Positions 32,493 to 45,356 of a DNA stretch of 64,000 nt are shown here, in pieces; the first letter of the stretch is position 1; each line of letters starts with the position of its first letter. The notes below the pieces were generated by a model. The model did not search any database. It was not told where the DNA came from and was given only the letters and a program-made list of their open reading frames with translations. The DNA lies in NCBI RefSeq assembly GCF_004379255.2, contig NC_056035.1, positions 25,916,502 through 25,980,501 of the forward strand. The letters run 5' to 3'. Position numbers and translations under genes: made by a program. Source of the stretch: Salvia splendens. Lineage: Eukaryota; Streptophyta; Magnoliopsida; Lamiales; Lamiaceae.

Positions 32493-34045
32493 TGTTAGGG
32501 TTTAGTATACTGAAAAGCATGTTTCGAGCAAATTCGCACGAATAGGAATCTTGCTTGTATACGGAAAAACTCTACAATCCACTTTTAACCCGATTCAGTA
32601 TTATTCAAGCAGTTTGTACGAATAGAATCAGTATATTACTACAGTGTGTTTACTTTTGCGTTTATAAGATGTTTTTATAAACTTTTAAATGCATAAGAAG
32701 TAAACAAAGCCTAAGTCTTTTGCTTAGTAGACTGGTTGTGGGCGTCGTCCACTTTAAAGTAACTACAGTCGGTTCTATGCAATGCTTTGCAAAAGAAAAA
32801 GAAGAATTTCACAACCTAGATAGGCTTTGGCTACCTATCGTGAAAGGTTGCAATGTCAGTCCGATTATTTCCAAGCCTTATTGAAATAAGATGACGTTGG
32901 TGTGGTATAGCGCTGAATGGATCTAACAGCAAGACGTGTCTTTATGCTATCTACTGAAAGACGGTGTCTTGATAAATATTTAGTTCTTAATCAATGTACG
33001 TTAGCATTGAGCATACGATATTGAGTATCTACTACTTTGACTTACCAAAGGTGCGGGTTTTTCATCACCCAACGATCCAGGTATATTGGGTAGTGGTGAT
33101 CATTATCTAGCGGTGCTAGGATTGCTATTATGTTGAATCGCGCATGAGGTGAGTCTCGTTTGATAATGTCCTCAGGAGGAGCTTGAACAAGGTTTTATTA
33201 TTCGGAAACTGGCCAGTTGGAGTTTTATTACTCTATGAATAATAAATAAGTGTTTCTTGCTAAGTCTACTCTTGGAGTAAATAAGATGTTAATTAATTAA
33301 GTCCATAGCAGACTTTAATTAATTAATGGACATTTATATCTTAAGCGCGGGAAATGAATAAATAAAATGGAAACCCGGAATACTTAGAATTTCGGATTTG
33401 GATGGGGAGTTCAATATTACGTCTGTAGTGGCTGCTCGTAATATTCCAATAAAAGCTTGTATTAAATTGTGGGTTCAATTTAATTAGTAAAAAGCTAATT
33501 GGGGGAGCCCATATCCAAAACCTTCCATAGATCCCTGACTGGGCCCAATATGAACTATTATAAATAGGAGAATAAAAGAGACAGAAAAATAATTTTTTAG
33601 TGTGAGAATTTTCGTCCCTCTCTCTAATTAGAAGATGAACGACTTTTTCTACTTCTTTTCTCCTCCGTGAGTTCTTCAGCTCCTCCTCCGTGAGAAAGTT
33701 CTGTCTTCTTTATTCGAGTCCTAGTGTTTCGATAAGATCAGCCCACCCTGATGTCGGAATACAGTTCAGGACACCAGTCAGAAGATCCGTGGTCTAGTAT
33801 TGAAGATCATCGTGGAGAAGGAGTGAGCAATAGACGATTCTTTGGAGAATCAAATCGGTAACTCTAAACCGTAGAATTCATGTTTAGGATTTATATTCTA
33901 TGAGCATGAATTATTTGCGTTCTAGCATGCAATTCTGTGTTAACATGTGAATGGATTAATCCCATAATCTGTCAAATAGATCCTACGTCTGATTTATTTG
34001 TTTTGTACAAGTCTTCCGCTGTGCAAGGGGCTCCAAACTCCAATA
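32493..34045 (+). repeat. copia-2 5' LTR
   Basis: TGTTAGGGTTTAGTATACTG to ...CTCCAATA (the 3' copy ends CTCCAACA). TATA box TATAAATAGG near 33560, preceded by GGGCCCAATATG as in copia-1. Confidence 0.92.
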
Positions 34046-34060
34046 ATTGGTATCAGAGCT
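34046..34060 (+). other. copia-2 primer binding site
   Basis: ATTGGTATCAGAGCT contains the exact plant tRNA-Met complement TGGTATCAGAGC, one base from the LTR. Confidence 0.92.
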
Positions 34061-36655
34061 AATTTTTGGCTCTGATTATGTGGATTAATTTCATGTTATG
34101 TGAATTGCTAGAATGCATTAACGTTTGTGTTTTGCTTGCTTATTATATTTTTATAATTTGAATACTTCGAAAACACTAGTACACGTGAGAATTGATAATG
34201 GAGACTTGATTCTCCTAGATAATTAATCAATGCGTTGACTGCAAGATTTGATTAAAATTAAATCAATTCGTATCGATTGTCGAATACATCTTCTTCAAAT
34301 CGTTTATTCGTTCGTTGCGCTGCTCGGAGATACCGGCGGAGCGACGTCGACGCAGCAGCGTCGGAGATGTCGAGCTGGGCGAACTCGCGAGTCGAGTGGG
34401 AGTCCTTCGTGGGCAGTACCCAGACTCGACAGTCGTCGGAAGCGAGAGAGTTGGCGACGGACAGCAGCTCCGGCAGCAACTGCTTCGTCTTCGGACAGCA
34501 GCTGTGTCGTCGACGGACAGCAACGGCAGCGAGACAGCAGGTTTCCGGCGGGGACAGCTTTTCGAGTGGGAGCTTTTCTTGGACAGTTTCCAGGCTCGAA
34601 GAAAACTGTTGCCACAGCCGCTGCGAAGGCGACGTCGCGACAGTGACGACGCAGCAACAGCAGCGGCGCCGGCGAGGCACGGTCTGCCGGAAACGTCGCA
34701 GCAGCAGCTGGAGCAGGCTGTGCGACGGGAAGCTGCGGCGTGCGTGCGGCAACCAAGCCTTTAGGCTGGGCAGTCTGTGCGACGCGTACAGCGGCGTGCG
34801 TGCGGCAAAGACGGGGCAGCGGTGGCCGTGGATTCAGTGGGAGTCCAGTCGAGCCATATTAGGGTTTCGTCCTATGGGAGACGCTCGCGCGGGTCCCACC
34901 CGCGCGACGTCGCATTGCCTCGTTCCGTGACTTCGCTTTCCAAAGTTGATTAGGGTTTCCAAATCCTTGGATTCAATTTTGGAAATAATTCAAGATTAAT
35001 ATGGAAATAAGATTTGAATATATCTTTTGAGGATTTTATATATTATATGAGATTTGATTATGAATCAAATATTGGATTAATTAGATTCTTTCCTTATTTA
35101 ATGGATTTATATGGATTTTATTCCTAGATTAATCCTAGTTATATTTGGAAAATAATTATCTAATATTTATCTATATTTTATGGATTTATATGGATTTATT
35201 CCTAGATGAATCCTAGATGGATTTAGATAATGACAATATTATTTTATTCTTATCCTATGAATTTATATGAATTTATTCATTGATAAATTCTAGATGGATT
35301 TGGATAGTGATAATATAATATTTTATTCTTTTCTTATAGATTTATATGGATTTGTTCCTAGATAAATCTTAGATAGATTTGAATAATTATAATATAATAT
35401 TATCTAATTCTATGGATTTATATGGATTTACTCCAAGAACAAATCCTAGATGGATTATGATTAATATTAATATTAATTTATTTTATCCTATAGATTTGAA
35501 TAGACAAATCTTAGATGGATTAAAATAAGCGTTAATCAAAGTTATCCTTATCTTTTGGATTTATATCCTAGATAGATTAGGATAAAAATAATATATAAGA
35601 AAATCCGTATTTAATTGGATTTAGATAAACTTATATATCTAAGAAATCCTAAGTTATGTATGATATATTCTAGATATCTATTCTAAACAGAATTAAGATT
35701 TGTATAAATCTTGGTTGGTTGGATTTTATTTATCGTATGGATTATGATGGAATCGTTTCTATATAGTAATATCCTAGAACGATTTAAATAATGATAATCC
35801 TAGATCAACGTTATCTTGAATTGAAGGATTTGAGTTTATCAAAATAAAATCTAGAATGATCCTAAATGGATTTAGATAGTTAACACTATCTTGATAAATC
35901 CTAAATGAATTTGGATAATTAATATCCAAGATAAACATTAAATAATTGTCATTAATTATCCAGTGTGTTTAAATGTCATGCATTAAATGGATTTATCTGT
36001 TTATTTGATGTTTATCCTTGTAAGTGGATTATCTGCTTTATCTGCTTGTGTGATAATTATGCAAAAACCATATAAAATATCTAAGCGATAATTACAACAA
36101 GTGCGTTGTATATGGTCTCCATCATTTGGTCTACAATTTATGCAGCTTTTTTTCTAATATTATAGCCACCTGCACTGTGGGGACAATAATCCAAAGAAAT
36201 AGCGAGTTCATAAGGCGGACTTCTCAAATATAGATAGTATGAACTAGAATGTGGTTTCCAATATTATCGCCACCTGCACTATGGGGACAATAATCCTAAG
36301 AAACTGCGAGATTCAGAAGTTCACACAGAATTTATGAGATAGCTTGATCTTGTTAGCAGCACATGAGCATTGTTATGAGAGTGTGTTGTAGAAATGAGAC
36401 TCTGTAATGCTAAATTCGATGGTCGTGCTTAGGCAACATTTGGCGGCCAGGCCGTGCTGCGGTCTCTGGACTATTCGTCGGTGTTGTGACCAGTAAAATT
36501 GTAAGATTTTAATGCGTATTGACTTCCTCTGGAGGGTACAAAATTTTGATTTTACAGTTGCAAAATACGTAATTGTTTTGTGGTTATTTGCGATTATGTA
36601 TTGAGCATAAGTATGTGATAATAAGTTTATTTGCCAAATCTTCATTATGTCATTC
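34061..36655 (+). other. copia-2 leader
   Basis: About 34310-34930 is a GC-rich, CpG-rich island with frequent GACAGCAG / GACGACGC words. Long frames on both strands there are compositional. About 34960-35950 is AT-rich with many degenerate ATGGATTTATATGGATTT repeats. About 36110-36560 holds the conserved block also seen in copia-1: two copies of TATTATNGCCACCTGCACT plus GGGGACAATAATCC, then the GTGTTGTGACCAGTAAAATT inverted-repeat region. Confidence 0.7.
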
Positions 36656-39600
36656 ATATTTTGTCTGCAATGGAATAAACTCGAATGCCAAAATTATGTA
36701 GACTGGAAATGCAAATGGATGAGATTCTCATCGCTAAAACTGGGAGTTTATACTCAATAATTCATGTCCTCCATTTCCTCGACATAATTCCACGAAGATT
36801 GTTCGAGAATGCTTTTTGCATGAACTTGACAAGTTCTTTAAGGAATAAGGTCAAGCTATTTTCTTTTAAGTAGCACGGCAAGTCTTGGTTTGTGACGATG
36901 AAAGATGGATATCAATAGAATCTGTCAAGATGATTCGATTGGAATATCCTAAAGGGACAGAATATTTTGAGGAATCTTTTGATCACTCAAATAGTTTCTG
37001 ACTCAAGTCATCGCCTGGAGTAATAAGAAATGACTAAAAGAAGGTTTAACAAAAAAGTAGAAAACCTTCAGAATATTAGTCGTTATATTACTATTAGAGG
37101 AAAGTAACATGATTGATGACAAATTCATCAAGGCTGCAGTTTTCTTAAGTCCTAGTTCATTTGAACAAAAGATTAGATGTGGAAATGGAAGAGTCTGATT
37201 AGTCATCAAAGTTTGTTTAAAGCGAGTGAAGATGCTTTGTAAGTTGGATTGACCTCTTTTAAAGAAGGACAATGACTTACATGACAATGCAACTTCTAAG
37301 TAAGAGATCTTGATCCAGTTAGGCTTTTGTTGCAGTGGGAGCTTATAATGCTCAATTATTGTTTTATGGTTAATGATTAAGGCATCATAGTATTGAAACA
37401 ATATATGTGCAACAAGATTGAGTATGAAACAACACATCAACTTCTTAAACAATGAATGATAAAGTATTTAGGCTCTTAGTCTTAAAGCCAAGAAAATACT
37501 TAGTTATTGCTCAAACTGATCTAGACTATCAAGATTTTAACAACTTGTTAAATAGCTTGAAAGTCGAGAATGTCTTTTCGATGCACTATGAGTTAGAATC
37601 ATTTGATTCATAATACTTATAGAAGTGCAACGTAAAAAGACTAGCAAGTCTCAATGGTTTACACCAATTAGGAGACGAGCAAAGAGTTATGATCAGAAGT
37701 GGGAGTCTAATCTCCATTAACGAATCCAAGCATTCTTTCAAAGAATGGGATAGTTATGTAAGAAGGAATCAAAGTCTTTCTAAGACAAGTTTGATCAAGT
37801 GATGAGTTGTACTCATGAAAATCTTATCATTAATGGGATAAACGTTAGATACAACGAGATACACCTTAAAGAAACTACCATCATCAGTACCTTCTACAAA
37901 ACACGAGTTGTGGACTAGAGCGACTCTAGTCTAGCACATCTCAAGGTGTAATGTTGTTCCAACGCATGTTGGAAAGGTATCCAAGTAATTGGAGTTGTGT
38001 ACTGAGGTATGTTTTAAGGCTGTCCCAAATGATGTAAGATTATTAGTTCTGTAATCTTCAAAGATAGAATTCTTGTATGAAGATCAAGAAATGAACTAAA
38101 AGCCTAACAGCGTGATAACTCTCAGTACAGAGAGAGATATCGTATTTACCACGTTACCAAAGACTAATACCATTAAAAGCTTATGCACTAATAAAATCAA
38201 CTTCAACACCTAAGATTGTTAGAACCATGTCGTAGTGGGAGCGTTCCTAGGAACATAACAGGTTCATGGGTCTAAGAGTGTCGCAAGACTCGGTCTTAGA
38301 TTAACTTGAACATATTCCCTTTAACTACAATGTAGAATTGGTTCATTTGGATATTCATCCTAGGAAATGTGATAGATTCCAAACTACAATCATAAATAGA
38401 CAACACATTTTACAAGACTTGCAATACTACCTACAGGTTGTGTCAGTCAGTGGGAGCTAGTACATTTGCAAGTGTAAATGTGGATCTTAAATGGCTAGAC
38501 AATGACAATGGGCTATGCCCAAAGAGAAATATCATCTTCTCGTTGTTTTTGTGCCAAGATTTGTTCGATCCTATTGTCTATCAGCACTCACATAATTAGA
38601 ATGTATGTATCATGATTGTCAAGACAGCTTTCTATTAATAGAAGTCTTGAAGAAATCATCTACATGGAACATCCTAATAGGTATGTAATAGAGGGCAAGA
38701 AACACATGATTGGAAGCTTATGAAGACCTTTGTGGTCTTAGGCAAGCATCTAAATCAGAGATAAGTGTTTTGTCGAGATTGTCAAATGTTTGTAATTTGA
38801 CATGTGCTCTTTAAGTGTGTAGTATGCACAAGGAAGTTGAAAGTGCATTAAATATGGTATTATTGGTACTCTACGATGATGAAATCTATAAAAGTTGCAA
38901 ACAACTAAGATTGGCATCTAGCGTAGGAAACTGGTTGTCTACCTAGTTTTAGATAAAGGATTTAAGAGAAACTAATTACATTCTAAGCATCTAAGTCTTT
39001 AAGATTGCTAGAAAGAATGTTGAGATTCTCTTACGAATCCTATATCTATACATAGCTTGGAACATTTTAGCATTGGAAATTCCATGAAAAGGTTGTTACC
39101 TTTCAAGATGGAATTGTCTTGTCTCTAGACAAGTGTCGTTTGACGCTTAGTGAGAACAAGAATTATGAGACTTGTTCTGCAGATAGATGTCTCATGTATG
39201 CTATGATGTGTACTAAGTTTGATATTAGTTGTGCTTTAGCATAGCAAGTATATATCATATTAACCATGGCAAAGGACTTTGATTGAGGTAATGATATACC
39301 ATAGTACTTGAGAAAGACTAATCGCTATATTCTAGTTTACCAGTCATTCATGTAATGTCCTTAGGGTTACACTGACTAAGTCTTATGACTAATCAGTGAT
39401 CGAGTAAGTCATCCTCAGTTTATGTGTTTACATTAGGAGTATACTCCTAGTAGCTTTGATCATAAGTTTGAGTATGCCTATGAGTATTTTTACGCTAGCA
39501 CAGGCTAACTCAAGAGGAACACGAGATCATAAGCTAAGCAATCACATAGAGAGATTAAATTAATTAAAGATCAAGAACGCAGCAAAGATATATTGACGCA

Positions 39601-39710
39601 AAAGATATTATCAGAGAACAACCAAACAGATTTTTCACAGAAAAATGCCTTTGTGGTAACATGTTTCAAACATGATGTGAAATGAATGGTAGTTCGATAT
39701 ATCTAGCTCC
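36656..39710 (+). pseudogene. copia-2 gag-pol remnant
   Basis: Heavily decayed. Patches align with copia-1: CGAATGCCAAAATTATGTAG (gag NYVEW region) at about 36683, ACGAGTTGTGGACTAG (integrase YELWTG) at 37905, CAAGTGTAAATGTGGA (RT YKCKCG) at 38468, and GTCTCATGTATGCTATG (RT/RNase H MYAM) at 39188. The order is that of copia gag-integrase-RT-RNase H. No stretch of more than about 150 codons is open, so nothing here can encode an enzyme. Confidence 0.8.
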
Positions 39711-39724
39711 AATACCTGCTTTGT

Positions 39725-39790
39725 GTATAAGTGGGAGAGTTTTTGGCAGTGGGTATACTCGAAAGCATGTTTTGAGTATAAGTGGGAGAT
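39725..39790 (+). other. copia-2 paired polypurine tract
   Basis: GTATAAGTGGGAGA occurs at about 39724 and again at 39776, the second directly before the LTR, as in copia-1. Confidence 0.75.
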
Positions 39791-41345
39791 TGTTAGGGTT
39801 TAGTATACTGAAAAGCATATTTCGAGCAAATTCGCACAAATAGGAATCTTGCTTGTATACGGAAAAACTCTACAATCCACTTTTAACCCGATTCAGTATT
39901 ATTCGAGCAGTTTGCACGAATAGAATCTGTATATTATTACATTGTGTTTACTTTTGCGTTTATAAGATGTTTTTATAAACATTTAAATGCATAAGAAGTA
40001 AACAAAGCCTAAGTCTTTTGCTTAGTAGACTGGTTGTGGGCGTCGTCCACTTTAAGGTAACTACAGTCGGTTCTATGCAATGATTTGCAAAAGAAAAAGA
40101 AGAATTTCACAACCTAGATAGGCTTTGGCTACCTATCGTGAAAGGTTGCAATGTCAGTCCGATTATTTCCAAGCCTTATTGAAATAAGATGACGTTGGTG
40201 TGGTATAGCACTGAGTGGATCTAACAGCAAGACGTGTCTTTATGCTATCTACTGAAAGACGGTGTCTTGATAAATATTTAGTTCTTAATCAATGTACGTT
40301 AGCATTGAGCATACGATATTGAGTATCTACTACTTTGACTTACCAAAGGTGCGGGTTTTTCGTCACCCAACGATCCAGGTATATTGGGTAGTGGTGATCA
40401 TTATCTAGCGGTGCTAGGATTGCTATTATGTTGAATCGCGCACGACGTGAGTCTCGTTTGATAATGTCCTCAAGAGGAGCTTGAACAAGGTTTTATTATT
40501 CAGAAACTGGCCAGTTGGAGTTTTATTACTCTATGAATAATAAATAAGTGTTTCTTGCTAAGTCTACTCTTGGAGTAAATAAGATGTTAATTAATTAAGT
40601 CCATAGCAGACTTTAATTAATTAAAGGGCATTTATATCTTAAGCGCGGGAAATGAATAATAAATAAAATGAAAACCCGGAATACTTATAATTTCGGATTT
40701 GGATGGGGATTTCAATATTACGTCTGTAGTGGCTGCTCGTAATATTCCAATAAAAGCTTGTATTAAATTGTGGGTTCAATTTAATTAGTAAAAGCTAATT
40801 GGGGGAGCCCATATCCAAAACCTTCCATAGATCCCTGACTGGGCCCAATATGAACTATTATAAATAGGAGAATAAAAGAGACAGAAAAATAATTTTTTAG
40901 TGTGAGAATTTTCGTCCCTCTCTCTAATTAGAAGAGGAACGACTTTTTCTACTTCTTTTCTCCTCCGTGAGTTCTTCAGCTCCTCCTCCGTGAGAAAGTT
41001 CTGTCTTCTTTATTCGAGTCCTAGTGTTTCGATAAGATCAGCCCACCCTGATGTCGGAATACAGTTCGGGACACCAGTCAAAAGATCCGTGGTCTAGTAT
41101 TGAAGATCATCGTGGAGAAGGCGCGAGCAATCGACGATTCTTTGGAGAATCAAATCGGTAACTCTAAACCGTAGAATTCATGTTTAGGATTTATATTCTA
41201 TGAGCATAAATTATTTGCGTTCTAGCATGCAATTCTGTGTTAACATGTGAATTGATTAATCCCATAATCTGTCAAATAGATCCTACGTCTGGTTTATTTG
41301 TTTTGTACAAGTCTTTCGCTGTGCAAGGGGCTCCAAACTCCAACA
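39791..41345 (+). repeat. copia-2 3' LTR
   Basis: Nearly identical to 32493-34045, same start and end; TSD TAGAG at 41346-41350 follows. Confidence 0.92.
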
Positions 41346-41350
41346 TAGAG

Positions 41351-41437
41351 GAGGGTGGAGAATTCCGTTTCCGGACTAGGGAACACTTCGTGGTTCCAAC
41401 CACGGGAACCGGAGGGGTGATCGCCGGAGCTGGACAT
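41351..41437 (-). pseudogene. Harbinger ORF1, N-terminal codons
   Basis: On the minus strand ATG at 41437 starts MSSSGDHPSGSRGWNHEVF and runs to the copia-2 target site. This Ser/Gly/Pro-rich start fits the N-terminus of ORF1 whose body lies at 31558-32487. Upstream (41440-41640, minus) is AT-rich with a TATA-like TATAAATACC at about 41541, plausibly its promoter. Confidence 0.65.
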
Positions 41438-41531
41438 TTTTTTTGCAAAAGTGGAGTGAAAGATTGAGAATGGATGGGAGAATTTAGATGAGAATTGTAT
41501 AGTGTGGTGTAACATTTTTTGTGTGGAAATG

Positions 41532-41541
41532 GGGGTATTTA
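41532..41541 (-). promoter_or_regulatory. possible Harbinger ORF1 TATA box
   Basis: Plus strand GGTATTTATAGA, i.e. TCTATAAATACC on the minus strand, about 100 bases upstream of the ORF1 ATG. Confidence 0.5.
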
Positions 41542-41845
41542 TAGACGAAAAATGTGAATTTTGGGGAAAATTTTGAAAAAAAAATTAAAAGTGGTGAGAA
41601 AACGGATATATTGTATTGGGAAGTGGGAAAATAAATTTTTTTGAACGATTATTAAAAAAATGAAAAATGCCAACGGCTAAGCCGTTGGCTAATTGGGAGC
41701 TGCCACGTAGCCCTGCTCAGCAGCACGGACGTGCTCAATGTATTGAGCAGCGTCGTGCCGTCGGCAGGAGTGCAGCGGTGGATGAGGCGTTATCGCGCCG
41801 TAGGCACGGACGTCGTCCGTCCCATCAAGCACCGTTGGGGAAGCT

Positions 41846-42000
41846 CTCATTCCTTGCGGCCGGTGTTGGGAACTACTCGGACCGGCGTCGGGGCTACCCA
41901 AGTTAGCTGCAGCAAGCTGGGTAGCCACATCATCTGTGCCGGCGTCGGAAAGCGACCTCGACCGTTTGTTGGGGGAGTTGGAGGAGGTTGTTTGTGATAG
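41846..42000 (-). pseudogene. second Harbinger ORF1 fragment, outside the element
   Basis: Sequence from TTCCTTGCGGCCGGTG to GGGAGTTGGAGGAGG matches ORF1 codons at about 31754-31890 (Ser-rich linker region), with about 10% differences. It lies beyond the right terminal repeat, so it belongs to another ORF1 copy. It is followed by the gypsy-1 leader. Confidence 0.65.
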
Positions 42001-42386
42001 ATCTAAAGTTCGTCACGTATCACCAAGTTTAAGGTCATCTTAAGGCTTCCTATGTTCACATGCTTACGTCGTAGTACTTTCACGCATAACACATATATAA
42101 CATCACGTAATTCATGCTCACGTTACAACATAATAATACCATCACATTATCATATTCACAAATAACTTTCATACACATGCATACTCGTGCAAATACATTC
42201 TCATCATCTCAACATTGATTTCATATTCTTTCAACAACTTAAAACATACCTCACTTTCTTTTGGTTGAGCGAGATGCTTCGGATGTTGAGTCTTCATGAC
42301 ACTTCTAGTCTAGGGGTATTAATCTAGACTTAGACTGAAAGAAGACTCTCAGACCAGAGCGAAAGAACGAAGCTCTGATATCACTC
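42001..42386 (-). other. gypsy-1 leader and primer binding site
   Basis: Minus-strand leader without a gene. Next to the LTR, 42371-42386 reads on the minus strand GAGTGATATCAGAGCT, a tRNA-Met-type PBS (TGATATCAGAGC, one mismatch). Confidence 0.75.
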
Positions 42387-45356
42387 TGTCACGGCTTCCC
42401 TTACTAAGGATAGTAAAGATGGGGAAATCGTGACTAGGGGAGGGACTAAGAAGCGGGGAAGAAAAGGGGGAATAATAAAAGACGACATTTAACACAAAGC
42501 TCGACTAAACTTCAAGAGAAAATATTTTAAGGTATTGCATGGTTAAGCAGCGGATTAATGTCTCAAGGTGTCATAACATAGTATGGAAAAAAACGGAAGA
42601 CTTTTAGAAAGAAAGCAATTTCAAACAAGGCAGCGGAAATCAAGTATCTAGAGAGAGTCATAGGATGACACCCATGTATGAAGACACGACGCATCCGGGA
42701 AATCTTAAGGCTCGACTCAACATCCGCCGCAACATCATCGCTCAACCTACACATAGGGAAAACATATGCAGGGCTGAGTACTTAATATACTCAATGGGCT
42801 CATGATAAAAGTTATGTCATCCATACCATAGTGAACTCGAGTTTTACATTTAGAAGAGAAATATCATCGAGTATCACAAAAACAGTTTCATAGTCTGGCC
42901 AGACAAAACAATCTCCCCACTTTCTCAACAATCAATCATTCACATCCTCATACCATAGTGCGACGAAAGTGTGGGCACACTATTCGCCCACGAGGCTGGC
43001 TAACTAGCAAGGACGGCTCACGATCCCACAAGTGTATGTAGCCTGATAAGTTTGCGGCCCTACTCAGACCCGAATTCGTTTAACACGGACCTATAGCCTA
43101 ACGGAGCAAGCCCAAACGAACTAGACATCAGGCAACAATCTCAACATCAAAACAATCATGGCATGACATAACACTTTAAACCACCCTTATAACACCGTAT
43201 CATACTTTTGAAAGCGTAAAAGAGTTTAGTAAAAGAAATTCCACCTCGCTTGCTTATACAACACAATTCACAACTTTAATGCAACCCTTGCTCTTTGTAC
43301 CCACGTACGCACAACGACGCTTGTCAACACCATAACACAATCAGTTTTTCCATCAACACATTTATCATGCATGCCCTATCGTTCCTTTCATAGTTTTCTT
43401 ATATTGCCCATCCCAAACGTTCACCAACATAAACAAAACGAACACTCTAGCATACATCAACGTGCAACACATAACCACATCATAGGATACATTCCTTATT
43501 CACACATGTATCATGTAATGCATTCAAAGCTTGTCAACAAAGCTTATTTCAACAAAACCAGAATCTGGCTAAACAGCGCAGTATTTTTGTAAAAATCATT
43601 AAAATTCCATCTGATCTCATATGAAGCTAAAATTTGGTCACCAGACAATAGACACATTAAGGTTTGTCCAATTAAAATTACACACCAAAATCATATCTTT
43701 TGTTTGGTCAAAATAAAAACGAAACTCACTGGACGAAACACAATTTCTGGCAGAACTGTGCAGTTAAATTGAAAAATTCGTTATAAATTCGGCCGTCATC
43801 AATTGAAGCTGAAATTTTGACACACCATAGAAGACATCTGAAACTTCATCCAGTTAAAAATACATGTCGAAATAAGATCGTTTGATTGGTCAAAAACCTG
43901 TCGGAACCTACTGTCCAAACACAACAGTTTTCATGTTCAACATTCACAAACTCTAGTTTGTCTATCATACCTTCACACGTACATATTCATTCTTCCAACA
44001 CATAGTCATGCTTCAAAAACAAGATTACAACCATGCTTTCCAATTCGCACATAACATTCACAACGAGTCATCCACACACTCACACACACGTACATACATG
44101 CACACACACACAACCATTCATGTGCAACCATCCTTCCCAACCAATAAATTCTTAGATTTACGATTCTCCACTCACTATATGCATGAGGGATTCAAGAATC
44201 ATGGATTCAATGATAAGGAGGGGAAAGGTGGATCAAAAATTATACCTTTCTCTTGAAAACAATCGGTAGAAAAGACAATTGGTGCGATTCCTCAACGGAT
44301 CTTGAGTTTCCAACTCCAAATCGAAGCAACAATGAAGGATTGATTTGGAGCACTTGAGAGAGAGGGGAGGAGAAAAACGTGTGGGAGAGGAGAGGAAGAG
44401 AGGAAGGCGTGTGGAGTGAAGATTAGTGTTATGGTTTTCTTAATTTATATTCAATAATTATTCTCATACTTAATTAAACAATTAAAATTGTGGAAGAATA
44501 AAATAGAGGTGAATGAATAAGCTCCACAATTAAAAGAAATAGGCGTGTAGTGTGGGGGGAATTTTTCAAAAATTATGGTATTACTTGGAGAGAAATATAC
44601 TCATAAAAATGGGTAAAAAGATATTGAGCATCCCATAAATAAGGTAACAAAATAATTCAAGAATTCTCCAAGTAAGAAAAGAGGGGGGCGTGTAAAATAG
44701 GGAGTAGTCAAAGGAAATATTTAAATCCCCAAACTAAATAGGAATAGGATTTAAATTTGGTAATTTCTTGTGGAAAAGACTCCCATAAAATAGGTAACAA
44801 TTAAATTAATCCCACAAGGTAATTGAAAGGCATAAGGGGCGAAAATTTATCATGTCTTAAAGAAGGAAAGAGTCGAATCCTAATTAAAATAGGATATGGA
44901 GAGATTTAATTGGATTTTTAATTCAAGGAAGGAAATAAGTAAGGTACCAATTAAATCTACCAAATAATTTATCCTCCTAATTAATAGGAGATTTCGAAAA
45001 AAAACTAAGAAATGGGCAAGGGGTCGGAAATTATGTAGAATAACATAGGGATAATTTGGTTTGGATTTAATTTGGATAAATATCCCAAAACAATTAATTA
45101 AATCCAAGAAAAAAATACTATTTCAAATAATTAGGAGGGCCGAAAAATATCAAATAAAATGGCTAGAAAAATATGCATGATCTCATTTAATTTAATTCAC
45201 ACATTGGAACATAATTCGTAGTATTCCACATAACTCACAACAACTAATTCCACATAATTAACTCAATCGCATAGAAAATCAATTTCCATAAAAGAAATTC
45301 CCATTCAACATCCACATTAATAAAAACAAAAGTCGCAAATTTTTCGAGGTGCTACA
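42387..45356 (-). repeat. gypsy-1 5' LTR (2970 bp)
   Basis: Minus strand TGTAGCACCTCG at 45356 to CCGTGACA at 42387. It pairs with 11762-14851. Its flank CTGGC (45357-45361) is the right target-site duplication. About 44075-44110 is a CACACA-rich stretch. No genes. Confidence 0.88.

Larger units (their letters stand above)
32493..41345 (+). mobile_element. copia-2, complete but non-autonomous Ty1/copia element
   Basis: Two full LTRs (1553 and 1555 bp), matching TSD TAGAG, PBS, leader, purine tract. The internal region aligns in patches with copia-1 gag, integrase and RT but has no long reading frame. The LTRs differ at only a few per cent of positions while the coding part is far more decayed. 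The element was therefore probably already defective when it moved. Confidence 0.92.
31254..41845 (-). mobile_element. PIF/Harbinger-type element, non-autonomous, split by copia-2
   Basis: The left end is TAA-GAGCATCCGCAACC; the right end near 41828-41845 reads CCGTTGGGGAAGCTCTCA, an imperfect inverted match. A TAA/TTA target and a GAGCATCC terminus are typical of plant PIF/Harbinger. A hairpin (ACCATGCTCTTGCC / AAGAGCATGGT) lies just inside the left end. Only ORF1 is present; no DDE transposase is seen, so it would need one in trans. Without copia-2 the element is about 1.7 kb. Confidence 0.7.

Noticed and set aside
34258..34930. Frames of 130-217 codons on both strands in the copia-2 leader
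   Set aside because: Same reason: overlapping in many frames, Arg/Ser/Cys-rich by composition, no recognisable domain.
36373..37452. Minus-strand frames in copia-2 (94 and 149 codons)
   Set aside because: Antisense to decayed gag; no domain.
44075..44115. CACACA-rich stretch as a regulatory microsatellite
   Set aside because: Short, imperfect, and inside a gypsy LTR; nothing ties it to a function.
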